DNA from: Eretmocerus hayati
Lineage: Eukaryota; Arthropoda; Insecta; Hymenoptera; Aphelinidae
DNA: 64,000 bases
Assembly: GCA_029851415.1 (NCBI GenBank)
Contig: CM056744.1
Coordinates: 86,894,907 to 86,958,906 of the forward strand
Direction of reading: 5' to 3'
The position numbers were made by a program, and so were the translations under genes. Below are positions 35,942 to 48,174 of the stretch, in pieces (the stretch's first letter is position 1; the number at the start of each line of letters is the position of its first letter). A model generated the notes under the pieces. That model saw only the letters and a program-made list of their open reading frames with translations. It was not told the origin of the DNA and ran no database searches.

Positions 35942-35949
35942 TATATAAA
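35942..35949 (+). promoter_or_regulatory. TATA box of paralogue E
   Basis: TATATAAA lies about 99 bases before the ATG at 36041. AGTTTTAGG about 30 bases downstream is a plausible start region. Confidence 0.65.
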
Positions 35950-36040
35950 GGTCTTGACCTAGACTTTGGCAGTTTTAGGAAAGCTTCTGCTTTCTTGGGA
36001 TCTTCATTGTGCTGAGTCTGGATTTACATTCCCGATCAGG

Positions 36041-38128
36041 ATGATCAGAATCTTAGTAAGTTTTGGAAGAGACACTTTCTGAAAATTTGTTGTGGTTCGT
36101 CCAATAGAATATAATGGATCAAATATACGAAGATTTTCGTGCGAAATGAGTTCTTCTTGCGAAAATATAAGCAGCCTTCGAGGATTTGGAATCGATTTTT
36201 CATTTCAGAGAGAATATTCGCTGAAAATATTCGGAACAGTCATTGGATGAGAAATTAAATTGAGTCTAGTTACTCTAGTGTTTTCTCGTCACGAAATTCT
36301 AGAACTTTGATTCACATATCTGATAATTTGAACTTGGAGAATGATTCACGTTATAAAATACAGGAAGAATGCTGATCAATCTAATTTTGATTTGTTCAAG
36401 TGAATATTCATAAAATATTAAATTGATAAATTCTCCACTAGATTTTGGTTGCCGTGATTGTCACAGTGAAAGCCAGCTATGACGGACATCATGGAGTATC
36501 ATACTATCATGAAACGCAAAAGCCAATCGAGGTGCCAATCTATAAGAAATATGCTATTCCGATTCCTCATCCAGTCCCAGTGTCAGTAGCTCAACAAATC
36601 AAAGTACCAATACCTCAACCATACCAAGTTCAGGTGCCAATTCCTCAGCCAGTGCCTGTTGAAGTAATCAAACATGTTGAAATTCCGGTTGAGAAGCCTG
36701 AGCCCTATGTCGTCGAGAAAAAAGTAAGTAAATTCAGTTTATCTCCCTTTCGATTGAAAAATAACAGTCTCGCAGATTTGCGATACCGCAAACCGGCGTA
36801 ACTTCTGATGCGACTTTGGAGCTCGTAATCAAATGCTCATTGCGATTTTATATCTGAGATAATTTGACGCATCTTGATTCCTTCCCTCATATGCCGCTCT
36901 CAGAATTCAATCTCACTCATTATCGAACTCTTGAGAAATGGAAGAAGCAGAGTAGCCAGATGCACTTCGGAATCCCAGGTTGACTTTGGCCATCTTTGTT
37001 GAGCACCACGAAATTCTTGTGAATTCCAACGCAGAAGCGGGTATCCATCCTTAGATCACATTATTTGATCAAAAATGAGCCCAGAGATAGCACAAAGAAA
37101 TCTTAGAAAATCATGCAGATGAACTCGAGATTTGCCGCCTTAGTTTGAACAACGAAACTAAGCCAACTCCTATGGAATGGCCAGAGCCACCCCGGGCGAG
37201 TGGCTCAAGTCACCCCGGATGACCAGTCGATCCACGAAAGAAGAGAAAGGACAAATTACGTTCATATTTTTGTTAGGATCGACCGCTGGGGAGGCTAAAG
37301 TCACCCCAGATGACCCAAAAGATGACAAAATGTCGTTTGAATGGTCGTTGGGAGGGGCAGCTGGGATGGCCAAAGTAGCCCCACGGAAGCCAAGAAATTA
37401 CACATTTTTGTCCAACGGTCTTTGTAAATAACCGTCGCACATAAATTCAATCGGTAATGGCGCAAAATGCAGAATACGTCATTACCTACTGGGAAAAAAT
37501 CATTGGAAAGAGATTATAGAGGTCGATGTAATGGGTTGTTGAGGTGGGTTTTTGCGACATAAATATTTTTCTTGAAAATTTCAACTTCAAAAAAAGGTCA
37601 ATGGAACCCACCTCATCACAAATGATCTGATATATTCTGGAAATAGAGTTTCTGAGCCTTGAGTTGAGCCTTTGGACGTCCCGGTAGGTGATATAGCGTC
37701 GGAGCGTCGACTTTTACAATCTTTTTCCGGAAAAATGCCCAGAATCACCCCGGTGGCCAAAGTCACCACGGTTCACGGTAACTCAGAAACAAATTATGAA
37801 ATAGGAATCCGATCGAGCTTAAGGATGATTCTTGGAACATTCTTTTTTAATTGTCAAATTTTCAAAATTGTGATGTTTTTATTAGAGACGTTCACCTACT
37901 TGAATGAAAAATTCAATCCATACAAAACGAGTCAAACACACCTCTTACACCTCCTATTGGAACTCATTAACAATCTGAAATTTGTTCCAGGTACCATACA
38001 TCGTTGAGAAACCATATCCCGTAACTGTAGAAAAACGCTATCAAGTGACGATACCAAAGCCGTATCCTGTTCATGTGCCCATCTATAAACATGTATTCCA
38101 TCATCAGAGTAGAGACTGGGATCGTTGA
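36041..38128 (+). CDS. Paralogue E: secreted Pro/Val/Lys-rich protein
   Basis: Exons 36041-36055 (MIRIL, then GTAAGT), 36442-36723 and 37991-38128 join in phase 0 twice, giving 144 residues. The leader is MIRILILVAVIVTVKASY. The middle exon carries VPIYKKYAIPIPHPVPV without the intron that splits this spot in A-D, then VPIPQPYQVQVPIPQPV and VIKHVEIPVEKPEP up to VVEKK. The last exon begins VPYIVEKPYPVTVEK and continues IPKPYPVHVPIYKHVFHH, ending DWDR. It matches D exon for exon apart from the lost intron. The large second intron (36724-37990) contains a GC-richer stretch with repeated GTCACCCC(G/A)GATGACC. AATAAA at 38633 is a likely polyadenylation signal. Confidence 0.87.
37180..37420. repeat. 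Short GC-rich duplication in intron 2 of E
   Basis: GTCACCCCGGATGACC (about 37207) recurs as GTCACCCCAGATGACC (about 37301), with related pieces (GGCCAAAGTAGCCCC near 37368 and GGCCAAAGTCACCACGG near 37753). The frame across it stays open for 84 codons but has no supporting features. Confidence 0.45.
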
Positions 38129-38632
38129 TATTCAGAATCATGCCTCAATTGCTCATTTCCCTGAGGATTTTTCAGGATCTTCAAGGACTACATAGTATAA
38201 CTTCTACGAAACAGGATCAGGAGACTAGCATTTTTCTTAGTGTCTCGTGTCACTTAGATATATGGATATAGCCCGTACGGATTGATATCTATAGTCTAAA
38301 GTATCAATTACGTGGAAATTTGATTCCTTTGGTGGTTCTTTTCGGAATTAATATTCGTAAGAAGACTCAACCCACATACGACTTCATAGCTCGATAGTTC
38401 AGTTTGCAGTTTAGTTCCTAACCTAACTAAGTATTTCGCATCAACTATTATTCACGACCAGAAAGGTGGAAGATGATCAGGGATATTTTATCTTGAATTT
38501 CATCCGATAAAGTGTCGAACAAGTCTATAAAATAATATGTTATAAGAATGATTCATAGTAACTCATAAACAAGAAAATTTTTTTGTTTCTGTTCAATTGT
38601 ACAGATGAGAACCCTGACCATTAATAAACAAT

Positions 38633-38638
38633 GCTACT
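38633..38638 (+). terminator. Polyadenylation signal of paralogue E
   Basis: AATAAA, 505 bases after the stop codon at 38128. Confidence 0.45.
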
Positions 38639-38703
38639 CAAAAGTGATTCAATATGATAAGGATTCTCATATTTGGGTCGTGTACTGGATAACTCCTTGA
38701 TAA

Positions 38704-39019
38704 AAAAAAAACTATGGTTCGAGATTTACGTCTATAGTTCCGACGGTAGGCTCCACCCAGGCGGCACCCATGTGCGTGGAGTCGAGGTATGTTCAACTAG
38801 GGCGTCAGCATATACTTCTAACTACCGAATTGTACCCAAAATTGTACCTCGGTGGGGAGGCCTACAGTTTTAGGTGGAATCCGAACCACCGAGACCGCCG
38901 AAAAAAGGCACATGAGAAAAAAAATCTCAGTGGTGCCCTGACCGGGATTCGAACGTAGGACTCCCGCATGGGAGTCCGGGGGAGTCCGGTGACTTATCCA
39001 CTGTGCCACGGTGGCCTCA
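38704..39019 (-). mobile_element. tRNA-derived SINE with 14-bp target duplication
   Basis: On the minus strand the head contains TGGCACAGTGGATAAGTC (A box) and CGTTCGAATCCCGG (B box), then a body with GGTTCGGATTCCACCT and AACTGTAGGCC. It ends in a run of T. ATAACTCCTTGATA flanks it at 38690-38703 and 39020-39033, an exact 14-base target duplication. The anticodon region is expanded by an extra copy of GGACTCCC, so this is not a working tRNA gene. The T-rich end, instead of poly(A), is notable. Confidence 0.85.
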
Positions 39020-39081
39020 ATAACTCCTTGATACAAAAAACGGGCTCCAAGGCTGAGTAAGTCAGTCTGGGGTACAATGTG

Positions 39082-39175
39082 ACGAAGATATTTCGAACAA
39101 AATATACATGCGCAACTGCAGGACATGAGTATAACCTCCAAACATTATCCAAAATACTGTGGTCACATAGCAGAG
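39082..39175 (+). repeat. Dispersed repeat, copy 2
   Basis: Aligned with 1743-1835 through AAATATACA, TATAACCTCCAAAC and CAAAATACTGTGGTCAC. Identity unknown. Confidence 0.4.
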
Positions 39176-39385
39176 AGATATGTTTCACTTCCTCATGCTC
39201 TATTTTGCAAAAAATTATGATCTATAAATGCTTCCTCATTGATGATTCGCCAAAATTTTCCTCCGAGGGTAAGCTTTTTGATATGTTTTTGGCAAATGTG
39301 TTCTTGAAATATTTTGGCCTCATTGTAAATTTAAACGTCTACTCTCGAGAGAAGAGTTTTAGGGGAGAAAGGATAAGTATGCTGA

Positions 39386-39526
39386 ATGGATAAAAAAATT
39401 TGAAAAAACGACAAAATTTGATGGATTTCATTACCCTTTTCATTGATTTCAATAGAACGTACCAGTCAAGCAGATGTTAAGTGCACATAACGCAGTAATT
39501 GAGAATGGGTACTTGCAATCTATTTG
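39386..39526 (+). repeat. Left 141-bp direct repeat flanking the LINE
   Basis: It matches 41897-42038 over its whole length with roughly 10% differences, from ATGGATAAAAAAA to TACTTGCA(A/G)TCTATTTG. The LINE begins immediately after it and ends immediately before the other copy, as a target-site duplication would. Confidence 0.85.
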
Positions 39527-41896
39527 CATTTCATCCCCAAGAGTGACGGGGTGAGGTTGCGTACAATAGCTCTCACACCCTGTTTGTGTAAATTATTTGA
39601 AACTTTGGTGAAAAACCGTCTCACATGGTGGACTGAACACTTCGACATCGTACCGCCCAGCCAACATGGCTTTCGCAAGGGCCACTCATGTTCAGACAAC
39701 CTCTTGAACTTTTTCCTCAAAGTCGATGAAGCCTTCTTGGAGAACAGAGAGGTTCTGGCGGCTTTCCTGGATGTGAAAGGCGCTTTTGACAATGTCGATA
39801 TCTATACTCTGCTGAAATTTTTAGCGGATATAGGCTGCTCTCCAAGAGTCTTGCACTTTGTCTATCATATCTTATATGAAAGATTCATCCACATTGGTGA
39901 TGTAACTAGACTCGTACTCAAAGGAGTCCTTCAGGGTGGCGTTCTCAGCCCGATACTGTATATTCTGTTCGTGATTCGAGTTTCAACATCGATCCCAAAA
40001 AGTATATGCATATCTCAGTTCGCAGATGATATAGCTCTTTATTTGAAATTTTCCTCCGAACCAAGAGCAAAAAGCTTGATGAAGAAAAGCATTCTTACAG
40101 TGAAAAATAATCTTGCAGATATAGGTCTAGAACTAGCTGAAGGTAAAACCGTTCTCTTGCATCTCAACAGGAAAAATATTCGGTCAGGTAATATTGTCAT
40201 CAACATTGAGAACCACAGTCTTGTATCTCGTGGATCTGCTAGATTTTTCGGAATTATATTTGATTACAAGCTTTTTTTTTCATGAACACATCAAGAAACT
40301 GCTCAAGAAATGCTCCCAAGCCAATGAACATGCTTAGATTTCTATGCGATACGTGGTGGGGACCAAGTCCAGAAACGCTTCTCACGCTTGACAAAAGCTA
40401 CGTTCGATCATCAATTGATTATGGTAGCTTCATCTACTATCCGAATACAAAAGCACTTCGTGAGAAATTAGAGAGTATCCAAAATACAGCTATCAGAACT
40501 GCCTTGGGCTATCGAAAGACTACTCTCAAGAATGTCCTTTTAACTGAAACGAAACTGACGTCAATTCAAAATAGATGTAGACAACTATGTAACACTTTTC
40601 TAACAAAATCCCTTTCGTGTATTAATTCACCAAGTTCACAAGCTATCAGACGATACTACCATTTATGTTCGAAATACAAAAAACGAGAAAAAGTATTGCT
40701 CAAATCATGCATAAAAACATTTATCCTCTCGCATACTTAATAGACTCTCACAACTGTTACAATTTGTTCCATCATGATTACAGAATCTCAATTTTTCAGA
40801 TTCCAATTAACACCGAAACTGGATTTGAATTGAAAAATGCGAAGGATCCCAATGAACTATTCCGTAACTTTTCCTCTGCAAGTGACGCAGTCGCAGTATA
40901 CACAGTAAATCTAACTCTACAGTTGGCTCAGCTTGCTATCTGCCTGAGAATGGTTCAATCATCACAAGATGTATGAATGGCAAAGCCTCCGTCTTTACTG
41001 CCGAGTGTGTTGCTTTGAACGATGCAATGGAAATAGCTCTCAAATTCACAGATCGCAACATCAACATAATTCCAGATTCCCTTGCAGTCTTACAAACGCT
41101 CAACTCTAGTAAACTTAGTATCAAAACCAATTCGTATATCTTTGAAATTAAGAAAAAGTATTTGGAGTTCCAAAGTAAAAGTGCCAAAAATCTAGAATTT
41201 TTCTGGATACCTGCTCACAAGGGCATCCAGGGAAATGTTGAAGTTGATGAATTAGCAAAATCTGTGAGTAACCCAGTAGAAATTGATCGCATTCCTTTCA
41301 TAGACCTTATTGAATCCTATAAGAAAGTAGCCAGATCGGAAACGTCTGAAGATGATGTCGATGAGAGCCAAAGCACAGGCGAATACTACTTCGAAAATTA
41401 TTCACCAAAAGACAGCAAAGCCTGGTTCTCCAAAAAAACCTTACAGCGCGAGCTCATTGTCACAGTATATCGAATACGATCCAACCATGATAACCTTGCC
41501 AGTTCGCTGGCCAGGATGCATATCATTGATAGCCCACTGTGCGAATGCGGCTGTGAAGAAGATACTGACCATGTACTTTGGGACTGACCCAAATATGTCA
41601 GACAAAGGCCTGCATTCCTCAAAGACCTAAGGTCTTTGGGCCTCAAAAATGTTCATAATGTACAAACTATTGTATCCCAACCTAACATTGAAGCGTGCGA
41701 ATGTATGATCAAATTCTTCCGCAACTATGAACTTAATGTGTGAAAAATCACTGCATCACATGTCTCCATAGATTTATTTGTTGATATTATTATTATTTTC
41801 ATTATTAGGTAGAGCCTTGTTCTCTTTGTATATTTTTGTAGACGCTGAATAGCTCATTAGTGCTCAAAAGCGTCATCAAATAACCAAATAAAAAAA
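39527..41896 (+). mobile_element. 5'-truncated LINE with reverse transcriptase and RNase H
   Basis: It starts inside the reverse transcriptase (IPKSDGVRLRTIALTPCLCK). Recognisable blocks follow: HGFRKGHSCSDNL, AFLDVKGAFDNVD, GVLQGGVLSPILYILF and the catalytic QFADDIALY near 40015. After a frame break in a T-run near 40270 comes an SSIDYGSFIYYPN block; another break lies near 40700. An RNase H domain spans about 40970-41270 with the TAECVALNDA, PDSLAVLQ and HKGIQGNVEVDELAK blocks, though its first catalytic Asp appears lost near 40900. A CECGCEEDTDHVLW zinc-knuckle-like end is followed by an in-frame TGA at 41585. The 3' end is A-rich (AAATAAAAAAA). The RT-RNase H order fits the I/R1/LOA group of LINEs. 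It is dead: truncated, with at least two frameshifts and a stop. Confidence 0.9.
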
Positions 41897-42038
41897 ATGG
41901 ATAAAAAAAATTTGAAGAAACGACAAAATTTTATGAATTTTATTACCCTTTCCATTGATTCCGATAGCACGTACCAGTCAAGCAGATGCCAAGTGCACAT
42001 ATCGCAGTAATTGAGAATGGGTACTTGCAGTCTATTTG
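41897..42038 (+). repeat. Right 142-bp direct repeat flanking the LINE
   Basis: Partner of 39386-39526. It begins directly after the A-rich tail of the LINE. Confidence 0.85.
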
Positions 42039-43420
42039 AATGCATCAAGCTTCTCATTAATCCTTCAAGGCAAGCACGTAGTGTTTTCCAGCCTTTGCGA
42101 AATTGAACATATCTCGGCTCATTTCGAAGTTCATCAAAAGAGCTTCGAAATGCGCCAAGGAAAAATTCGTGGGGTGAAATACACCCCATGGTCATGCAAG
42201 AATCAATATTAGTTGGGGTCAATCTGATCCGATTGGTCATTCAAAACTTAATACAGCCATTCGAAAGTAAATCAGAATGATGCTGCCCATTTTAAACTCA
42301 TGAACGGTTAACGTATCATGAATCTATCCATAAATACGACATTTATTGCAATCATTAAAGAATTTTTGAGTAGTCAAGAAACCCGTCACCGACTTTTCCT
42401 TATTTTGCACGATTGTACGAAACAACACCCGTTGCTTTGAGGCAGTGGAAGAGCTCATTAACGTCGACTGTCAGTCATTTCACACTCCTTTTTTGGACCC
42501 TTCAAATTCATTACCGAGAACTCGGTGTAATAGGATGACGCCTCCTACATAAAAATTAGATTCGTCTTTTTTTGGAGATTTTAAACGAGTTTTCGTTGAA
42601 AAATTCCGAAACCCTCGAATAATTTTTTCTCAATGGTCAGGGAAAACGTATGAACATGAATTTGATCATCTAGATAATCCAATGTGTGTCATCAAGCTTG
42701 GAGAAATGTTAGTTCATCCAGCATTTGAATGAAAAATCTATGTGAAAGATGAGACTGAGCTCAGTTCCAATGAGATACAGTTTTTTCTCGAACTTCGACT
42801 GGATCAAAACATCAAAATTTGCAATATCTGATTGCCAGTCCATCCAAATTCAATTCCATCACTTTCATTCATCATTCACGGCTTCAACTCAGCATTATCC
42901 GCATTTTTCTGAATGAACAGAAGAATTCATCTATCCCTCGTAATTTGATATCTTCAGGCTAGTATATTCAGTCCACCACCGTATTCACAATATGCCTTCG
43001 TCAAAATACATCAAGCCCTGATGAAACAACATTTCAACAACTCGTATCATCACCTAGTTGCATCGTGCATTCAATCAAGAAGGGAAACATAAATAAGAAT
43101 CGAATAATAAGAATCTTAGTTTCCCAAGATGCATCCAATAAGTGTTTGCTAACCTTCTGATTTTATTGCCCTGCCCTCGAGCATTTTTCGTATGCGCATT
43201 TCTTGAGAAAAATATCCGAGAGCAAGATAGCTTGTATTGCATCAGATGTCCAACGGCGAGCAATGCCAACTACTGCTACTTTTTTGCACCGCTTTAGGGA
43301 ATCTCATTCGTTTGGACGACGACAGTATGTCTCTTGATTTTCTGCCCCACCTTCACTTCTCCTATTCAAGCTAAGCATGTTTGATTTGCTTGGAGAAAAA
43401 TGTGGGGTATGGGATCAGTC
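42039..43420. other. Intergenic DNA upstream of F
   Basis: No supported gene, RNA gene or repeat. The 127-residue minus-strand frame at 41857-42240 overlaps the LINE tail and its flanking repeat, so it is not a gene. Confidence 0.4.
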
Positions 43421-43426
43421 TGTGAG

Positions 43427-43436
43427 TTTATAAAAA
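43427..43436 (+). promoter_or_regulatory. TATA box of gene F
   Basis: TTTATAAAAA, about 130 bases before the ATG at 43564. Confidence 0.65.
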
Positions 43437-43563
43437 CGGGTGGTGCGTTAAGTACACTCCTAGTTTCCAACAGGGCTGCTTGACAGCTCAGTGTGTGGCT
43501 CTCTGATTGAGGATCTATTCCTCATATTCTTCCATCCTCAAGTGAGCCAGAGAAGAATCAATC

Positions 43564-46500
43564 ATGGCCAAATTATTTGTGAGTACAAACTATCCCACGC
43601 ATTTAGGCTTCAATTCTGTTTCACTTGAGATGGTGGTGCTGGAATGTTTTCATGGATTGTTCACGTATAAGAATGACAAAAGAAGCTCGTGATGGGATTT
43701 TTACTTTGATTCTAATTTTTTGATTTTTTCTCGCAATTGCAGCAGCTTTCCGTTCCCCTCATTAGCGGAGTTTGTTCTCACCTTGGCCAAGTTTTCTCTG
43801 GAATTTCTTAGATCTTTCCAACAACTCATCTTGAAATTGTCTGTAGATGGCTTCGAAATGAGAGAATCTACATCGATTGGTGAGATCTGGAAAGATCCAG
43901 CAACTAGTCACTTATTCTTACTGACGTTGTTGAACAGACGATAAAGTTTACGTACTCATAATTGACCCTAAGTGATATCAAATTGAGATCCCATCATATA
44001 TAGTCATATAGCACCGCTCAAGTTTAATTCATCGAAATCCATAAGACAGTTCTCTCAACTTATAGTCGTAATGTAATAATTAAAATAATATGATTGTGAA
44101 ATGGGTGATTCAAAATCTGAGGAAGGATCTTCAAAAATGTGTACTTGGACTTTACTGTTCTGATCTCGAGCTTCTTACGTGATAATTAGGAAAATTCTCG
44201 GATTCTTGCGGCAACGATGAGAATTCTCATAATGGACCACTATCGTCTTGAACAGTTATGCGATTTCTTGAGAGATGAGAGTTATTATTGAAGCAGCAAT
44301 TTTTTGAATCACAATTTCCCTAATATGGTTCCCTGGATATTTTTCTACAGGTATTATTCTCCCTTTGCCTCTTGAGCGTTTACGCAGAACCAGAGGTGAA
44401 GATGGAGATGGCAAAGGAAGCTATGCCAGAAAAAATGGAGGACACGGCTGAGGCTGCAGCCCCAAAGACAAAAAGAGATTCTTTCCCGTACCATTACCCT
44501 ACACCATGCCCTCCTCACTACTCGGGCTGGAACAAGGGTTGGCAGCCTCAATACGTTCAACCAGCTTACGTGAAACCAGTGGTGCCCATCGTCAAAACAG
44601 TAAGTATTTGCTCATGGAAGAAAAAAGATTGCACATGAAAATCAACGCACATTCTGTGAATTTAAAAGGATCTACTTAGGCCACGAGATCGAAATATTCA
44701 GACTTTCCAATCCCATCCTTTGATCGGTCTTGAATCAATCATTGCCAATTCAAATGTTTGAGATGTTTCCAATCACCATGTTGAGGCCTTGCATCAATCA
44801 GTCGCTATCAAATCCTGTTTGGGCTCTTGATTCTGACTCTATGGTTCTTAGTGATTAGTTTATCAATGCTTCGAGGTGGGAGTAATTTCATGGTATCAGA
44901 TCCAAACTTTGTTGATTCAAATATAAACCTTAATGTGCTGGATACTTTCTCAGTTTTTCATTTATGAAACCCATTTCTAGAGAAATGAGTCTATGTATGC
45001 TCCAAATGAAAATTTCCTGGGGAAATCATCTCCCAATTGTTTCATGAACTTGATGGATTTTATGCAGACTTTTTGAACCATCTAGAAAGTTCTTTGAAAC
45101 AGTTTCAGAATCTTTCTGAAATCTTCCAAGATTTTTCTTATGTTGGGCTCACCGATATTTTTGACAGAAAAATCATCTGCAATTGGATTATTTCCTCTTC
45201 AATGTTATATGGACTCCATTCTTTGTTGATGCAGATCGATGAGTGCAATAGAATTAATACGACTAATCTCCCACTTCAGAGTAATTATGGAATTGAATTA
45301 TGATATCCCAAAATTATATGAAGTTATTTACATGCACTTCATGACATGGTGCGCTTCTATGACAAAGAAGTTCTACAAAAATGACAAAAAAATCTGGAAT
45401 CCATCTTTCTCGTTGAAACTCCTCGAACAAGATTCATTCTTCTTCTTGAGTGATTATCATATCAAGAATCTACCATACATTGCTTATGGAGGAATTCGGC
45501 GACTCTACGTTTTCTTCGCTTTCCCGAGTTTGTTTCGCAATTACTCACAAAAGGTGAATACTAGCGAAAAATATCAAAAACAGTTTCTTCTAGAGTTTTT
45601 GAAGATCTACAAGATAACGTAGTTGCATTAATCGAGAAACGTAGCCATTTTCCATGGTATTGAAGGAGATAATGAGAAATTAGTAAAAAATGCGAGGTTT
45701 TTCGCGTTTATTTTTCATGATAAGCAGTTCTCTCGAGGTTGTTTGAGGTCCTCCATGAGTCTAACTACAGGATCCTGTAGATCTTTGGAAAATCTATAGA
45801 AAACTATTGTGGACATTTTTTGCTATGACCCATCCTTCCTGAGTAATTGCAAGAAAACCTTGAGCAAGCGAAGAAAACGGGAACCCACCCAATTCCTGCA
45901 TGAGCAATGTATGGTGAATTCTTAATTTGTTAATCACTCATAAAGCCGATCTGGTACGATTTACCTAAAAAATGGGTCATGTTCGGGGAGTCTCAACGAA
46001 AAAGATGACTTTATCAGATTTTTTCGTCAGCTTTGTCAAACTTCTTCGTCCTAGAAGCGCGCCGTGATGATCCTATTCATGTGACAAAATTTTCATCCGC
46101 GCAAGATCGAATTAAACTCACACAGAATGTTCTCATCCGAAGTTCTCAACTAGTCAAATAAATACGATGCTACTAATTTCCAACATGTATCGAAATTCAT
46201 CAAAACGTATAAACCTCGAGGCATTAATCTACAAGACTGCTCTAGGAATTCTAGGAACTCTTTGAAATTCTAAACTCCAAAAAAACAGTTCCCGTTAAAA
46301 TATTCGAAATTTTTTCATTTTTAGGGATGGTCGGACCCATGGCAAGCCGACCCATGGAAAGCAAACCCATGGCAAGTGGACCCATGGAAAGCAAACCCAT
46401 GGCAAGCGGACCCATGGAAAGTAAACCCATGGGGATCGAGCTACGGAAGTGGCTACGGATACGGCTACCCCAAGTACTCTAAACCCTACAGTCCATACGC

Positions 46501-46897
46501 TGGCTGGCAGTCTCCATCAGTCTACCACAAACCTCTGTACAACTCTTACCCTCATTCATACGGATCTTCATACTACAAACCACATTACAATTCATACGCA
46601 CACTCTTACGCGCCAGCGTACCACAAACCTCTTTACAATTCTTACGCTCCGCAGTACCACGTACCAAACTATCACACCAATTTGATCAAACCGGCAGTGA
46701 TTGTTAAGCCTGACTGTCCCCCAGAACCCCATTACCATTCTCATCACACTGGCATTGTATACGCTCCTCATCATCAGTCGTACCATCATCCAGAACCCAA
46801 CTATGTTAAGGTTATCAAGCCTGCGTACCACGCGCCAGCACCTTACTACCATCACCCAGCGCCGGTTCACTACCCAAAAGTAGAACTCTGCGACTAA
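43564..46897 (+). CDS. Gene F: secreted Trp/Tyr/His/Pro-rich protein
   Basis: Exons 43564-43578 (MAKLF, then GTGAGT), 44351-44599 and 46325-46897 join in phase 0, giving 278 residues. The leader is MAKLFVLFSLCLLSVYA. An acidic/Met stretch (EPEVKMEMAKEAMPEKMED) and a KTKR possible cleavage site precede a Pro/Tyr region. Exon 3 opens with seven five-residue repeats of the form (D/N)PW(Q/K)(A/V), then GYGYGYP. After this come about 150 residues of Tyr/His/Ser/Pro with recurring 'YHKPLYNSY' and 'HSY' units and few charged residues. It ends VELCD. The composition fits a secreted structural protein in which Tyr and His could take part in cross-linking (inference). It is not an EKxVPxPI paralogue but shares the short first exon and phase-0 join. 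AATAAA at 47290 is a possible polyadenylation signal. Confidence 0.85.
44600..46324 (+). other. Long intron 2 of gene F
   Basis: It contains two open stretches (45037-45303 and 45239-45622) with no splice, leader or motif support. I see no repeat. It appears to be plain intronic DNA. Confidence 0.4.
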
Positions 46898-47289
46898 GGA
46901 GTCGAGTCGAGGATCAGAGGACTCGTCGAATGGGATGACGGGGATCCGTGGGCTCCCAGATCATTTGATGGATCATTCATGTCATATTTTTCTCACTCAA
47001 CTGAACTGAACTGAACTGTTACCGCAATCGTCTATTTAAAGAATATCCAACGTTTACGATACATATCTTTCCCACGAATTCATGTACGGCGATGAGAGCA
47101 GATCAGGGTTGAATGTACAGATCATCAAAATTCCAATGAGTGATGAAGGAAATAGACATTTTTGATCTAAATATGATGTACATAGGAGCCCTCTAGTTTC
47201 AAATATCGGTCATGTAACCGTTGCCGTTACTATTCATGTACTCATTATCATGTAGAATTTTGTACACTAGATATGGAGAAAAAATCGAC

Positions 47290-47295
47290 AATAAA
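47290..47295 (+). terminator. Possible polyadenylation signal of F
   Basis: AATAAA, 393 bases after the stop at 46897. Confidence 0.4.
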
Positions 47296-47299
47296 CTCG

Positions 47300-48170
47300 A
47301 CAAGAAGAATCGTTCACGTCTCTTTAGGAAATATTTATTTGGACATGATTATGGCCTGGTTACAACGTATCAGGTATCCCATCAGGAGATAAGTATAGTT
47401 TGATATGTTTCAGTTGTTTGTGTTGATACTGCTCATACAGAATGAGGAGCATTCTGCGCGCCGAGGAGGGAATCTCACCTTTATCTTTTGGCAATTCATA
47501 GCGATCCAATTCAGTATTTCATTTCGTTCACAATCGCGATAATTCTTTTCTTTATTTCCTGAGTAGCGCGATCGACCATTTATTCCACTTTTTATATCAG
47601 CAAACTGGAAATATATAGATACATGCGTTGGGAATACTCCTTCTTAGCCCAAGTCACCCTGATTCCTGTCCATGAAGTCAAAATCAATGATTCAATAGTT
47701 GTGGAAGGCTGAAAATGAGCTAATATGACCCATCTAACATTATTGAATACCGTGTGTGGGTAACAATTATATCGGTGATTTTGTTCAGTACGATTCATTG
47801 CGAATTATCCGAATACCCAACAAAGTAGTGAGCTATTTGATCCATCGGTTCGACGTAGAGCTGATAAAAGTGTAAATTTTAGTTTGAAATGTTGGTCTCA
47901 GTGTAAGGCCCGTGGCTGTACAGAGCAATGCCTTATAAATACCAGTTCATATACTGGTTTTCACACATACTCAATTGGATATATTATATTTTTTGTGCAC
48001 GTGCACCTTCGAGCTTCGTTTAAATACGAGGTTGCATCGAATTTTGATTCAAGCTCCTGATGTTTTGAGTATCTATTCCTCTAAGGTCATTCTTTCCGTA
48101 TTAAGGATGTAGTGATATATCTTAGAACAGACCTGTCTCGGGATGTTCCTGACTCTAAATAATTCCTGAG
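47300..48170. other. Intergenic DNA after F
   Basis: Nothing recognised apart from short frames without support. Confidence 0.4.
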
Positions 48171-48174
48171 CTAC

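Noticed and set aside
38925..39017. Functional tRNA gene
   Set aside because: A and B boxes are present, but the acceptor stem does not pair, the anticodon arm contains a duplicated segment, and a SINE body with a target duplication follows.
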